From: Aedes albopictus
Taxonomy: Eukaryota; Arthropoda; Insecta; Diptera; Culicidae
Assembly: GCF_035046485.1 (NCBI RefSeq)
Contig: NC_085137.1
Span: forward strand, 456,625,004 to 456,689,003
Direction: 5' to 3'
Length of the DNA: 64,000 nucleotides
The position numbers were made by a program, and so were the translations under genes. The notes under the pieces are model-generated. The model was not told the origin of the DNA, did not search any database, and saw only the letters and a list, made by a program, of their open reading frames with translations. Shown here piece by piece: positions 1 to 11,333 of the stretch; positions within the stretch are counted from its first letter, which is position 1, and every line of letters starts with the position of its first letter.

Positions 1-468
1 GTGCACCTGTATTGTCAAGGATTGCAATTTAAGTGTTTGTGAAAAGTGCTATCCCATCCAACAAAGCGACTTCCTGGTGCATGCACTTGTCGCTGCAATA
101 TTTTTAAAAATTTATATGATTATGACTGGGACTTGTAGTTTTTTCGTTGGAGTTTACTACGAGCGAAACAGTTATTCAGGCTGGATTTTTTTTTTTTTGC
201 TGGAGATATTCTTGGTCATTGTCATTGAGATTCCTGATCAATCGCTGGCGATAGATCCATCCACAGAACCAACGCGAAACACCAATTTGATTGTTTCTGT
301 GATCTTCAAGAGAAGTTTTTTTTGTTCTTTTTATTTCGTGAATTTTAACGCCAATTTGAGCTATTCAGACATCTATTGAAGATGCAATTTAGATTCTTTA
401 CTTGCAACGCCGGTTTCTGAGATAATCGCTCTAACATTTTTGACGAGATTTTTGTTAGATTTCACTTA
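1..468. other. AT-rich stretch, nothing recognised
   Basis: No coding signal, inverted repeat or tandem structure could be supported here. The short open frame starting near position 77 is AT-rich and matches nothing recognisable. Confidence 0.5.
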
Positions 469-622
469 GGGCCTGTCCATAAACTACGTAGGGGGGAGGG
501 AGATTCTGGCCGAAGTCTACGCTCCATACAAATTTCGAAAATTTTGTATGAACAAAAGTGTACGAGGGGGAAGGGGGTCTGAGATGGCCAAAAATTAGTC
601 TACGTAGTTTATGGACAGCGCC
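469..622. mobile_element. PIF/Harbinger-like MITE, 154 bp
   Basis: The ends form a near-perfect inverted repeat around TGTCCATAAACTACGTAG. The left end reads GGGCC and the right end GGCGC in reverse complement. TTA occurs directly outside both ends (466-468 and 623-625). A 3-bp TTA duplication with GG-starting termini is typical of PIF/Harbinger (Tourist-like) elements. It has no coding capacity and is non-autonomous. Confidence 0.75.
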
Positions 623-1050
623 TTATCATTCTTAACGAATACCTGGATTCAAATTGAAATTGATCCCCTAGCGAGAATCCTTTTGGAACACCTTACAATA
701 CTTTTGCCGTGGACCTTCCTTTTTCTCATTTTCACATTAAGTGAATTAGTAACTTGACAAATAAATTAAAGTGAAAACAAGTTTTGTTTCGCGGTACACG
801 ATCTGAAAACCCCTGTTTTAGGGAATTCCGGGAGAAATTATTGGATCAATTCACAATTCTTGGATAGTATCCCAAAAGACCATGATCCTTTGAAGCCGGA
901 TTTTTTCCAAGCGTTATTACAGAGTTTTTTTCTACGTATTTCTGTGGTTTTGGTACTCAAAAGCATAAAAAGGGTGGAATATGATGCAATAGTTCCTTAT
1001 TTTCCCTTAATTTCCCCGACAGGGGAGAAAAAAAAACGGTAAATTCTTAC

Positions 1051-1323
1051 ACTATACAAAGCTACGATTTGGATTCTATCATGCCCAGTAAGTCTTCTGA
1101 AAGTTCAAAAGACAGCATCAGATCAGTCGGGATATCCTGAGTCATCCAAACTGTTCTTGAACTTAGATACTAGTCTACGGGTGTAACGGTAACTTCTTCC
1201 GTTATACAAAGCTACGATTTGTAATCTATCATGTCCAGTAAATCTTCTGAAAGTTCAAAAGAGAGTATCAGATCTATCGGGATATTCTAGATCATCAAAA
1301 CTGTTCTTGAGTTTAGATCCTAA
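1051..1323. repeat. Two-copy tandem duplication, about 150-bp period
   Basis: The block starting TATACAAAGCTACGATTTG at about 1053 recurs at about 1203. Both copies continue through a shared 'tcttctgaaagttcaaaaga' segment and an 'aaactgttcttga' segment. Divergence is modest. No protein frame is shared. Confidence 0.75.
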
Positions 1324-1398
1324 ACTTCATTATATCTTAGCTGGGAGTTCTTAGTTGTAGGGATGTTTAGTAATCATGAAATATATCAAAGGTATGTA

Positions 1399-2324
1399 CA
1401 GGGGATGGCCAAAATGTTTGGGATAGGCAACTTTTTTTTCTCTCACAAAAAAGTTCAGTATGCTATAACTTTTCATAGAGCGCATCAAAAAATCTCAAAT
1501 TTTGACTGTTTGTCAACCTGTTATATGTGCATCATTGGTACAAATTTGGGCTTGATTGATTAATATTTCGCAAAGTTAGAACCGTTCGGATAAAACACCT
1601 TTTTTTAGACAACGCATTTTTGAGCTGTCATATCTCGGAAACCAGTAAACCGAATTGAATGAAATTTTGAACGTACACTAACAATATGTAAATGCTTCAC
1701 AAACTATTAAAACATAGATACTTTTTAAACGTTGAAAAAAGTTATCATGGATTGACACTTTTTGGACTTTTCTCGAAAAAATGTATTTTTTTTACATTAA
1801 TGTGAATAAATTTTAGTGTTGATATCCAAAGATTTTCCACTTCTGTTCTCAAATTATCTCTAATCAGATATATTAGAGCCTATTTAGATTGAAGGAAAAA
1901 CACATTTAATAATTTTTGTGTGGTATTGTTAATTTTACTTATTTTCCTCTATATGGGTAAAAATTTCAACCCGATATAACTTAATTCGCCGTGAGAAAAT
2001 ATTACATTTACGTTATACGTCGTATTGAGTATCAATATATTGTTGATAAACGTTAAAAAATTCATTCAATTTGGTTCACTGGTTTCCGAGTTATGACAGC
2101 TCAAAAATGAGTTGTCTAAAAAATAGTGTTTTACGCGAACGGTTCTAACTTCGCGAAAAATTAATCAATCGAGCCCAAATTTGTAACAATGATGCACACA
2201 TAATATATTGACAAACAGTCAAAATTTGAGATTTTTTGATGCACTCTATGAAAAGTTACAGCATGTTGAATTTTTTTGTGGGAGAAAAAAAGTTGCCTAT
2301 CCCAAACATTTTGGCCATCCCCTG
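1399..2324. mobile_element. Long-TIR, TA-flanked element (CAGGGGATGG family), 926 bp
   Basis: The left end CAGGGGATGGCCAAAATG is mirrored at the right end, and the similarity runs inward about 200 bp on each side, so most of the element folds on itself. TA flanks both ends (1397-1398, 2325-2326). TA duplication and CAGGGG termini fit the Tc1/mariner-IS630 group. No transposase frame is present. A relative with the same kind of end lies at 57486-58082. Confidence 0.75.
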
Positions 2325-2461
2325 TATTTTGGAATTGCTCTGAGTTTCACAGAAGTTCACGGATCTGGGTGGGATTGACTAGGTACCGTAAAACGGGGTA
2401 TCTTTGATAATGCGGGTAACTTTAATAGTGCGACAGGCATTGTAGAGTTTATCTTATAACT

Positions 2462-2610
2462 AAAGGGCGAACACGATGAAATTGCCACACAGAAAATATT
2501 GTATAACTTTTGATTGCGTTCGCCAAAATAGCTAATTTTTTTACCATGAATAGTATATTATGTGTAGCTGATACCATAAAATTTTCATTAAAATCGGTTG
2601 AGTATTGGCG
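2462..2610. repeat. Left arm of an inverted-repeat element split by the LOA insertion
   Basis: This segment is the reverse complement of 11868-12018. Shared text includes 'gaaattgccacacagaaaatattg' and 'aaaatcggttgagtattggcg'. Before the retrotransposon at 2787-11333 inserted, the two arms would have been about 1 kb apart in one palindromic element. A stretch starting TACCGTAAAACGGGG at about 2385 may be its outer end. Confidence 0.65.
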
Positions 2611-3106
2611 GAGATATCGTTGAAACAAGGAAATTGCCACTTGAGAATCTTGTGCAAACAAACATTTTGGAAAATATCACTTTTTTGCCGTTTCAACGCT
2701 GGCGCCAAAAATACTGAACCGATTTCAATGAAAATTTGTATGTAGAAGTAGTTTATCAAAATTTCATTCAATTTGATCATACCGTTTTTTTTTTTCTTGT
2801 TGGGGACATAATGCCACTGCGACCATTAATTTGGTCTATTGTGGCGTCATCCACTTCATTTTTTTATTGCCGTACTGAAAAGAACCGACACTATCAGGAG
2901 TGACTATCCTCACAGCAAATGGCGTTTGTCCCAATCAGGTACACGCAGGCAAATAAACCTAAGATTATCATAAGGTCTAACTTATGAAATGGCCTTTAAA
3001 CAATTCATAACGGCTAGAACGATTTTCATAAAGTCGGTCTATGACGCAGAATCGACTCACAGTTTGGCTTTTATACACATTTAGCAAGACGATATTCTCA
3101 AGCGTC

Positions 3107-3180
3107 GATGGCCGCGTGGGTTGGGCACGCGCTCAGTGATCTCGACGTTCATGGATCGATTCCAGTCTGCATCATTTTGT
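3107..3180 (+). repeat. tRNA-like (SINE-type) Pol III promoter sequence
   Basis: 'gatggccgcgtgggttgggc' resembles an A box and 'ggatcgattcc' a B box, at tRNA-like spacing. It lies in the 3' UTR region of the LOA copy, so it is probably part of an inserted SINE. No clean cloverleaf was drawn. Confidence 0.4.
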
Positions 3181-3384
3181 GATTTTTCTGCTCTTTTCAT
3201 AAGTTTATCTTAAGTAATTAGGTCATAATAAGCATGTTCAATTTTCATAATGCATTCTTATGGCATCCATACTTTACAGTTATGGCTAAATTTCATAATG
3301 TATTTTGATGAATTTCGGTAGTTTACTTCGCTGAGTGTACCGCATTTCGTATGAAACTTAGTCATAGGCGCCAACTTAGGGGGG

Positions 3385-3485
3385 GCAAGCATGGTTTTGC
3401 CCCCCCAATATTTGACGATTTTTAAAGATTTTTCGATTTTCCCATACAAAAAATCAGAAAAACCAGACTTTGCCCCCCCAATAAT
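3385..3485. repeat. Small inverted repeat with G/C-tract ends
   Basis: GGGGGGGCAA near 3380 and its complement TTGCCCCCCC near 3472 bracket about 100 bp of AT-rich sequence; a second C tract lies just inside the left end. It sits downstream of the LOA ORF2 stop codon and is probably a small MITE. No convincing target duplication was identified. Confidence 0.4.
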
Positions 3486-3499
3486 TTGCGCGTCTGAAC

Positions 3500-5776
3500 T
3501 TAGTACATGTTTGGGATGAGAAGCCCAAATTTCCTGAGGCCCCTTTCCAGAAATCTGCAGCGCTTGTGATAAAGTGCAACACACTCGCACAATAAATGCT
3601 CAGACGTTTCAGCCTCTAATTTACAAAATCGACATTTATCTTCTTGCAATTTACCAATCATTTTCAGATAGTATTTGCAAGGGCAGTGGCCAGTTATTAG
3701 TCCAGTGTAAAGTACTTAGGTCATTTTTGTTCTGGTCTATTAGCCTTAGTGTGTTAATGGCGTCTGGTGTGATGAATCGCTCAGTTTGACGAGAATCAGT
3801 TATGTTCATCCAGTTACGCTTAATTTTAAATTCTTCTAAAATCTTGAATTTCATTTTTAAGGCACTTGGAGCCAATCCAAAAAATGGCTCTGGTCCTATA
3901 AATTGAGTGGATGACCCTTGTTTTGCCAACTGATCAGCCTTTTCATTTCCTTCTATTCCGCGATGCCCAGGAACCCAATACAGATTAACCTTATTGCGAC
4001 AGGACAATTGCTGCAGTAGCTTCGAGCATTCCAAGACTAGTTTCGAGGTATACACTTTGGACTTCAAAGCATTCAATGCTGCTTTGCTATCCGAACATAT
4101 ACAAATATTAGCATTTCTATAGCGCCTTTTGAGACATATGTCGGCACATTCCAAAATAGCATAGACTTCAGCCTGGAAGACAGTAGGCCACCTTCCCAGT
4201 GGCAATGAAACGTTGACACCAGGGCCAAAAATACCAGCCCCAACCAAATTGTCTTGTTTTGAGCCGTCAGTGTAAACAACAGTTGAACCAGATCGAAAAT
4301 CTGGCTCCCCTGTTTCCCAATCCTGACGAGTCACATCAGCAACACAAAATAGATGACCAAAAAAGTTACGCTTTATCATGTAATCTTCATTGACCAAATA
4401 TACTGGGTCGATTTCGAAAGTCTTTAGTATGCTCATATGCCCTCTAAGATTATAATCATTGAGATTTAAGGACCTTCTCATACTTAGACCACTTTTAGCA
4501 GCTGTTATTTGAATACAATCATGCAATGGCAGAAGATTTAGCATTGCATCCAAAGCTTTTGATGGGGTGCTATGCATTGCCCCAGTTAGTGAAGCTGTTG
4601 CAAGCCTTTGTAGCTTGTTTAATTTTGTTTGAGTTGTAACTTGTTTGGTCTTTTCCCACCAAATAATAGAAGCATAAGTAATAATGGGTTTTACAATGGC
4701 CATATAAATCCAAAGTATTATCTTCGGCTTCAAGCCCCATTTCCTCCCAAAAGTTCTTGTACCGCCCCAGAAAGCATTTCTAGCTTTTTCTAACTGTTTT
4801 TCCACATGTTTATGCCAGCAGAGTTTACTATCTAGTACAACTCCTAAAAATTTGACATCTAGAGATAAAGATAGTTTGACATCTCCTAGCTTCAGTTCCG
4901 ATATAGAGATTTTTCGTCTCCTAGTGAAGGGTACAATCGTTGTTTTTGAGGGATTGATATTCAACCCTTCATTTTTGCACCAAACTAAAGTAAATCTCAA
5001 TGCTTCTTGCTTTCGATTGAAAACAGTATTATCAAATTTCCCACGGACAATGACAACAATGTCATCCGCAAATCCAACAACTTCAAAACCTTGATGCTAT
5101 AGTTTTGTTAGAAGGTCATCAACAATCAGGGACCAGAGGAGGGGAGATATTACTCCCCCTTGAGGACAGCCTTGTATAGCTGTTACCTTTACAACTGAAT
5201 CTCCTAAATATGCTGATATTTCCCTCTTTGACAGCATTTGCTCTATCCAATCGGTTAAACTTCTCGAGAAATTACGTTTCCTCATGGCTCTTTTCATCGA
5301 TGCAAAGCTAGCGTTGTCAAACGCGCCTTCGACATCTAGAAAGGTTGCCAATAATAATTCCTTACTGTCAAATGTTTTTTTTTCTATTTTAGTTACTAAC
5401 GAGTGAAGAGCCGATATTGTTGATTTGCCAGTTTGATAGGCAAATTGCGCTCTATTTAATGGTTTATCTTGAAGTATATCTGATTTAATATACTCATCTA
5501 TAAGTTTCTCCATCAACTTCAAAAAAATAGACGTAAGACTTATTGGCCTAAACGATTTTGGCGACGTTTTATCTTTTTTATTTGTTTTAGGTATAAAAAC
5601 AACTCGGACTTGCCTCCATTTTGTCGGAATATACCTTAATAAGAAACTGGATTTAAATAAAGTTAGTAGTATTGGAATTATTGTTAACTTGCACTTTTGG
5701 AGATGCGCAGGAAAAAATCCATCCATAGCTGGACTTTTAAACGATTCAAAATTTTCTGTTAGCGGTTTCTTAAACG
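3500..5776 (-). pseudogene. LOA-like ORF2: reverse transcriptase, RNase H and C-terminal zinc motif (broken)
   Basis: This is the palm-to-C-terminus part of a non-LTR polyprotein. RT motifs visible are SFRPISLTS, the motif A phrase DVEGAFDN, GCPQGGVISP and the catalytic FADD. An in-frame TAG at 5097-5099 lies just upstream of FADD; the same frame then continues through the thumb. RNase H follows with YTDGS, the acidic QAEVYAIL, CSDSKAAL and GHRGIEGNEKADQLA, so its D-E-D-D residues look present. A frameshift near 3715 moves the end of the protein to another frame, where ITGHCPCKYYL, CRFC, SEHLLCEC and a stop at 3500-3502 are found. RT and RNase H activity would normally copy the element RNA at a nicked target. 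This copy is dead. Its close relative at 38.2-42.1 kb has similar sequence. Confidence 0.88.
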
Positions 5777-6036
5777 AAACAGACCGACCCGGTGGAACTC
5801 AACGACACGTTATAGGAACTCGAAACGGGGTAGTGTGATTTGCGGTTGGTAAGATGCGCTAAGCGAACTGGTCAGGTTGATGGTTCAGATTAGACTGATG
5901 TCTCCTTTATTAGTTTGCTCTTTCGAGCCCTTTGGCCCAACCGATCAGAGCATCGGCTATCTACCCGAAATCTACCGACTCGAAAGTCGGTTTACATCGA
6001 ACGCATGGAATGCGCAGGTATATATCACAAAAGAGT
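5777..6036. mobile_element. Insertion of about 260 bp in the RT finger region
   Basis: The LOA protein breaks after RIEWALDSF (from the left part) and resumes at FKSPAMDGFF. The intervening DNA is not retrotransposon coding. The insertion explains the loss of frame between the endonuclease-linker and RT pieces. Ends were not resolved to the base and no target duplication was convincing. Confidence 0.5.
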
Positions 6037-6922
6037 CTAATGCCCATTCAATCCTAGGGCATGTGAATATATAATTAGCTAATTCGGAAGCTTCAAAGTT
6101 GGACATTTCCATTCCATTCATTGAGTTCCCAAAACAAACGTCATCTCTAGTTTGATCAGAGAGAGAAGGAAGAAATCCTGGAAAATGAGTTTTCATCATA
6201 AGTTCCAGAGTTTCTTGGGTATTTTTTGTGTAGGATCCGTCATCCTTTTTTAATGTTCCGAGACCATTGGTATGATCTTTTGAGAGAACCTTTTGAAGTC
6301 TAGCAGTTTCAGGAACACTTTCAACGCTCTCACACATGTGTCTCCAATTTTTCCGCTTTGATCTTCTTATTTCTTTATTGTAGTTAGTTAAAGCTTCTCT
6401 ATAGGGAGCCCAATTCGATGTAAGTTTAGCTCGATTGAACTGTTTACGAGCATTTTTCCTAAGTTTCCCCAGCCTATCATTCCACCAAGGAACGTCTCTG
6501 CTTGTGGAGCGCACTTTTGATGGACAGCTTTCGTTGAATGCTCTCGTAAGTACAGTTGTTAGGCAGTCAGCTGCCTTTTCAAGCTCAGAACATGTAGTAA
6601 TTTTGTTGAAAGATAATTCATTTTGACATTCAATCTTAGAACAATAAAGATTCCAATTAGTTTTTCGAGGATCTCTAAAAGATCTAAAAGTTTCCTTTAC
6701 AATGTTTCCCGCAGCGAACTCGAATAGAATTTGTCTATGATCCGATAATGATATTTCATCAGATACTTTCCAATTTGCTATGTTACCCGAAAGTGTAGAA
6801 CTACAAAGATTTAAGTCCAACACTTCTTCCCTTACAGCATTAATTAATGTAGGTGTATTACCTTTGTTACATATGTCAATGTCGTTTTGAGATACAAAAT
6901 CAAAAAGAGACTCACCTCTACT
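6037..6922 (-). pseudogene. LOA-like ORF2: endonuclease C-terminus and linker
   Basis: The reading frame resumes directly at the inserted element's border with SRGESLFDFVSQNDIDICN, then runs through the SDHRQILF motif of APE-type endonucleases into the basic linker (PWWNDRLGKLRKNARK) preceding the RT. The SDH histidine is the general base in this family. It joins 10089-10551 once the 3.15-kb insertion is ignored. It is open for nearly 300 codons, so the copy is not very old. Confidence 0.85.
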
Positions 6923-7181
6923 GTTGATTCAAATATACTATATTAACAATATAGGTCACTTCGTGTTTTCACATACAACAACATGGAGACGCCGTTTACG
7001 AATGATTACAGCACCACCTGCTGTCAGAAAAAGTCAATAATTGAATTTGATCAATTTTTGTTTACCGTGCAAGGTGACATTTCTGAAAAAAGATATTAGG
7101 GGTGTCAAAGTTTTTTGTTCCAAAATAATCGAATAATAAATAATAATCGATTCACAATATACACAAACAAAATATTGTTAT

Positions 7182-7410
7182 GCATTTAGTTCACCACTGG
7201 ACTGCGCACTCGGTCTTTATAAGTGCGAAAACGTTAATAAAAGTGCGCGATTGCATCAAATCCTGTTGATGTCTTCAGCGCATTATTTCATTGATTTATG
7301 CTGAATAAGTGCTCTGAACACACCGAGTTGATTTGTTGCAATCGCGCACTTTAATTTACGTTGTCGCACTCATGAAAACTCGTGCGATAGTCCAGTGGTG
7401 AACTAAATGC
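7182..7410. mobile_element. MITE-like inverted repeat, 229 bp
   Basis: GCATTTAGTTCACCACTGGA at the left is mirrored at 7391-7410. The centre contains further mirrored text around 'gcgcgattgcat/caatcgcgcac'. It is nested in the 6930-10080 element. A target duplication was not clear. Confidence 0.6.
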
Positions 7411-8059
7411 GCTATATTTCATTTGATGACATCTACGAATACATCTGTAAAAGAATTTGAATGATCCCTCATTGTGACGTCGCCGAAATCGTTTCACTTC
7501 GAAATTTAAAATTTTCACCCTCAAAATTAACTTATATTTTGCCCTGGTGGCTGCTATTTTCCTTTGACAATGGCTTTTAATATCATTTTTCTTAATGTCC
7601 ACGCTGACATACATACATCGGATTGCAAAAATCCGGAAGATCACCAACCAAATGCACGTCAAATTTCTTGTGGCAGAGTGCAAGACATTGAATCCAAGGG
7701 TGCACAAGCTAATGGACAGATGCCCGAAATTTTAACGTTTGAGCGTTCCGTGCTTACAAAAAATGAGCTCCGGGACCGGACCTGAGAATAGAACCCGTCA
7801 AATTTAATTTCGATTAATTTCGTTGTTCTTCCGAAGTGAACTGTGAGTTTATTCGAATACTGGTTGTTTTATTCCGGACTAATCGGTTTCCTTTGTTGTT
7901 GGATGTGTGAACATTGTGCTGTCAAAGATTGAACATTTACACGATCATCGCGAAATCCTTGCAAAGCTCATTATTTTTAAATATACAGTCATGGGCTTCT
8001 GAGTGAACTTCAGTTAGTAAAAATATTCTAGCAAATTCGCCTGCTGCAGGAGTGATAAT

Positions 8060-9060
8060 CCTCCATAAATTTAGTCAGGCATTCCTTCAGATGTTCCTGC
8101 TGAATTCCTTCTGATTTCCCAACGGAAGTTCCTTCTCAGTTTTCTATTTTCTTTTGCTAACCGGAAAAATCCGTTGTTTGGTTATCCGTTGCTAACCATC
8201 GTTAATCGCGTCTAACTACACCTGCGGCTCAGTTAGCAGCGGTTAGCGACGGTTAGGAACGGGTATATGCGGATTTTCCGATTAGAAAAGGATATATCAT
8301 TCCCCTTGGTTTCCTTCTAGTTTTTACTGAGATTCATTCAGGAGCTCTTTTTGAAATTCCTCCAGGAGTGCCTTCAGAGATTGATATCGAGATTGATTTA
8401 AAGTTTTGTTTTCTTCTTCGAGGAACCCCCAGGAGTTCCTACTGAAATTACTCCAGCAATTTCTTCTGATGTTCCTTCAAGAATTAATTCTAGGAATCCT
8501 CACGAATTCTCTTCTAGTATTCGTCAAGAAGTTCCTTGTAGGATTTCCTTATAGGAGTTTCTTGGAGTTTTTCTTGGATTCCTGCAGAAGCTCAGCTCCT
8601 TCAACAATTCCCTCAGGAGTTTTTTTTTACGAATACCTCCCGGAGTTCCTCCTGAAATTCCTCCAAAATTTTCCAAGAACGACCAGGAGTTGTTTCAAGG
8701 ATTTATCGAAGAGTTCCTTCAAAAATTCCTCCTTCTGGGAATTTCAACCAGGAATTCTACCAGTATTCCTCCAAAAGTTCCTTCTGGAATTCACTCCGTC
8801 CTTTAAGGATTTCCACCGAGTCGGACTCTTGGACTCACCTTTCCTTGGATTCAAGGAATTTCTTTTGAAATTTCGGAGTAATTCCAAAGTGACTTTGTAA
8901 ATCACCAACGCGATTTTATATGAACAATTTAATTAATATTTTTCGAGGGATCTTTCCAGGATTCCTTCAGAAGTTCCCTCTTTGAAGTATCAGAAATCCT
9001 CCAGGAATTATTTTTGTGATTCCTTCCGAGATTTCTATAAATTCGGAATGTCTTCAGAAG
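8060..9060. repeat. Degenerate GGAATTCCTCC-type low-complexity repeat
   Basis: Dozens of imperfect copies of a roughly 12-bp motif (ttcctcc-aggaa-ttcct) run through this stretch. It generates a spurious open frame at 8406-8900 rich in F, L, S and P. The same repeat type occurs at 46.2-46.7 and 51.9-58.5 kb. Confidence 0.75.
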
Positions 9061-9200
9061 TACTTTTTTCCGGGATTCCCAGAAGGAATAAGTGAATAAT
9101 AGTATGTAATGAGTTGGTTTTTTGTATGGTGAGATGCTAAACTCTCCGTTTCTGCATTGAAACGGTGAAAACTCATGGGTATTATGATTCTTAGCCTAGT

Positions 9201-9302
9201 TTGATGCTGCTTGAGCAAAACTTTGGGGAAATATGTTGTAGAAGTTGCATTAAATGAGAATACAACAACACAGTTATCCAAAGTTTTGCTCAAACAGCAT
9301 CA
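9201..9302. repeat. Hairpin with about 26-bp arms
   Basis: TTTGATGCTGCTTGAGCAAA at the left is mirrored, with one or two mismatches, at 9278-9302, and a second short mirrored piece (TGTTGTA/TACAACA) lies inside. It may be a small foldback element inside the 3.15-kb insertion. Confidence 0.5.
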
Positions 9303-10088
9303 AATCACACAAACAGTCATAAAACCCTTGCTTTTTTGTTACCATTATTGCAGTTACCATTTTATTGCAGTAATGGAGAATTTACTTTCTTATTATACAA
9401 ATCATTATACCACAAATCTAGTACTTCACTGATTGCGTTTTATTCATGGATATGTAATCCCAGATAAAAAATGTTGGAGGATGGAGGAGGAACGCTGGAA
9501 CGCTTTCCCTGAGCAATTCCGAAAGGACTACCTAAAATAATTCCAGAATAATTTCTAGGTGGAATCTCCCAAGAGATTCAGGAGGAATCTTGGAGAAAAA
9601 AAAATATCCAGGGTGCAATTCTTAAAGGGATCCCACAAGGAAATTCTTGTGTAATTTCCGGAGAAAATACCGTTCATCCTCGCTAACGGAAAGTTTGATT
9701 TGGGTCGTCTGTGTTTTAGTCTGTTATGAACGTTTATCGGTTCAAATTTATGCACTTCTCATCTGCAACTTCGCATGTCGCACGAGTCACAACTTCGATT
9801 TGGTGCTGCGACGATAATATACGCCAGAAATTGTTCAAGAAGAGAGAATAAAATTTGTTCTAATTTGAGTAGTTGAAAAAAAAATCGATAATCGATTATT
9901 TCAGAAGAAATGGGCATCCCCACCATGCAATGACATTTCGACAGAATAAACGTCATTCGGATAGCACATGAGTTTAGTGTGTAGTAGTACCTCTTCTGAT
10001 GCTTGGTGGCGCCACATTCACTAAAAAGGTGTCGCCTAAAAATCGTAAGAGTGACCTATATTGTTAATATAGTATATTTGGTTGATTC

Positions 10089-10551
10089 CTGTACTACTCC
10101 AAATAGTATGGTGGGCGTTTGCGTCACATCCGATGATGAACCCCTTATTTTGACTTCTACAATGGGATACGAATGCTGCAACTTCCGGAGGAGGTACTTC
10201 CTCAACGTCACCAGGAAAATAGGCCGACACAACATAAATTATCGTTTTTCCTTTTGTGGTTGGCACCTCTAGCGAAATTGCAACAATATCCCTTCCGATG
10301 AATTCTGTAATGGGTGTGTATTGAGCATTACTGCTTATTAGAATGGCAGCTCTTGGAGTGAGCTGAGTGTCATCAAAAACTAACTTACATCCCGTTGTGT
10401 GTAATCCTAATATTTTGTGGTTTCTTGTCCATGGCTCTTGTAAAAGCGCCACGTCCAGTTTGCCCCTTGTAAACGTCTTACTTAATACTGCTGAAGCTCC
10501 CTTTGCATGATGAAGGTTTTCTTGAATAAATTTTATGCTTCTTTGAGTCAT
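10089..10551 (-). pseudogene. LOA-like ORF2: endonuclease N-terminus
   Basis: The frame opens with MTQRSIKFIQENLHHAK, a usual start for non-LTR ORF2. It shows the catalytic QEPW glutamate and the DANAHH motif, both typical of APE-type endonucleases that nick target DNA. The start at 10551 lies 20 bp from the end of the ORF1 remnants, the normal arrangement. The open frame continues into the TIR of the 3.15-kb insertion and ends artificially. Confidence 0.88.
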
Positions 10552-10571
10552 TTTGCTTACTGTTTTATTAT

Positions 10572-11333
10572 TTAAATAGACTTACAGGCAGTTTTATCTG
10601 CCCTTGCTTCGAATTGTTGTTTGTGGGATTTTATTTGGCGGTACACCAAATGATCAGCTCCTTGTTTAGAATTGCTAAGCATTACTATATCACTCTTTTC
10701 CTTGACGATTCTTGAAGAGCCTTGACTGCCCTTATCTGTACCTTCAGGTCTGACTACTGTGCCCATTTGTACAGTTCCGGTCATCTCGACGCCCGTTGTA
10801 TTCTTGCTAGTGCCGGGAACCTGCTTGGGCTGATCTACGCAGCTCCTAGGTAACTCCTCATTAATATCGTTGGCTCCTTCAGTTTGATCGCCTTCAGAGC
10901 TCTCTGTTTTGGATTCCTCTTTCTTATGTAGGCCACTCCAAATTTGTAGTCAATCGTGAACTTGCAATCTTCTAGAGACCTCATGGAAACAGCATCTACT
11001 GTGAAAACCAGTTCCACATGATACTGTTTAACCGTATATCTCTTCAGAATCCTCCAAGCATCGACTCTTAAGCCTTCGTTCTGACTTTCTACATATGTAA
11101 GGATTTCCTCGTTTGAGTCCTGTTCACTTCGTGGAAAAAATCCCACTAAAATTTCTGGTCTGGGTATGTCTTTCTCGTCAACAGTGATAAGACACGCATT
11201 CTCCCAAGGTTTTATAACGGAAATTTTTGCCTTTAACCATTCGACTGTATCTTTGTTTTTGCCAACAATGATCAAATGCCCAGGCCTGAACAAACAACTA
11301 CCAAATTTAGGTTTCATACGCTCCTATCTTTGC
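10572..11333 (-). pseudogene. LOA-like ORF1, N-terminally truncated (DUF4780-like)
   Basis: The piece at 10835-11317 carries phrases such as NEGLRVDAWRIL and LVFTVDAVSMRSLED followed by FGVAYIRKR. These resemble the DUF4780-type domain of insect retrotransposon ORF1 proteins; the resemblance is from memory and was not searched. A frame change near 10.8 kb separates it from a basic, low-complexity tail (10572-10784). ORF1 proteins bind element RNA. The 5' border at 11333 cuts into the protein, so this copy is truncated. Confidence 0.65.

Larger units (their letters stand above)
6930..10080. mobile_element. 3.15-kb TIR element inserted in the LOA endonuclease
   Basis: A 31-bp perfect terminal inverted repeat starts CAAATATACTATATTAAC at 6930 and ends at 10080. 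GTTGATT(C) stands on both sides (6923-6930, 10081-10088), giving a 7-bp duplication if the terminal C/G belongs to the element, otherwise 8 bp. The retrotransposon frame is intact across the empty site (…STGIN|SRGES…), which independently fixes the borders. No transposase frame was found. The inside holds a smaller MITE (7182-7410), a degenerate 'ttcctccaggaattcc' tract (8060-9060) and a hairpin (9201-9302). The 7/8-bp duplication leaves hAT, P or another class possible. Confidence 0.85.
2787..11333 (-). mobile_element. 5'-truncated LOA/Lian-like non-LTR retrotransposon, degenerate
   Basis: The element lies on the - strand. Its poly-A tail appears as a T-run at 2785-2795. The 10-bp sequence TCATACCGTT occurs at both borders (2777-2786 and 11334-11343), a classic target-site duplication of target-primed reverse transcription. 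From its 5' side it holds the end of ORF1 (11317-10572), the endonuclease, the reverse transcriptase and an RNase H domain with a C-terminal CCHC-like motif. The RT phrase FLDVEGAFDN together with RNase H suggests the LOA clade; this is recognition from family knowledge, not a search. ORF1 is cut at its N-terminal side, so the copy is 5'-truncated. It carries later insertions at about 5.78-6.04 kb and 6.93-10.08 kb, plus probable ones in the 3' UTR. It cannot be autonomous. Confidence 0.8.

Noticed and set aside
3258..3590. 110-codon - strand frame
   Set aside because: It overlaps the end of LOA ORF2 in another frame and reads through the G/C-tract inverted repeat.
8406..8900. 164-codon open frame on the + strand
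   Set aside because: It is translated low-complexity repeat (FLLKFLQ, SSR, LEF runs) with no domain and lies inside a TIR element.
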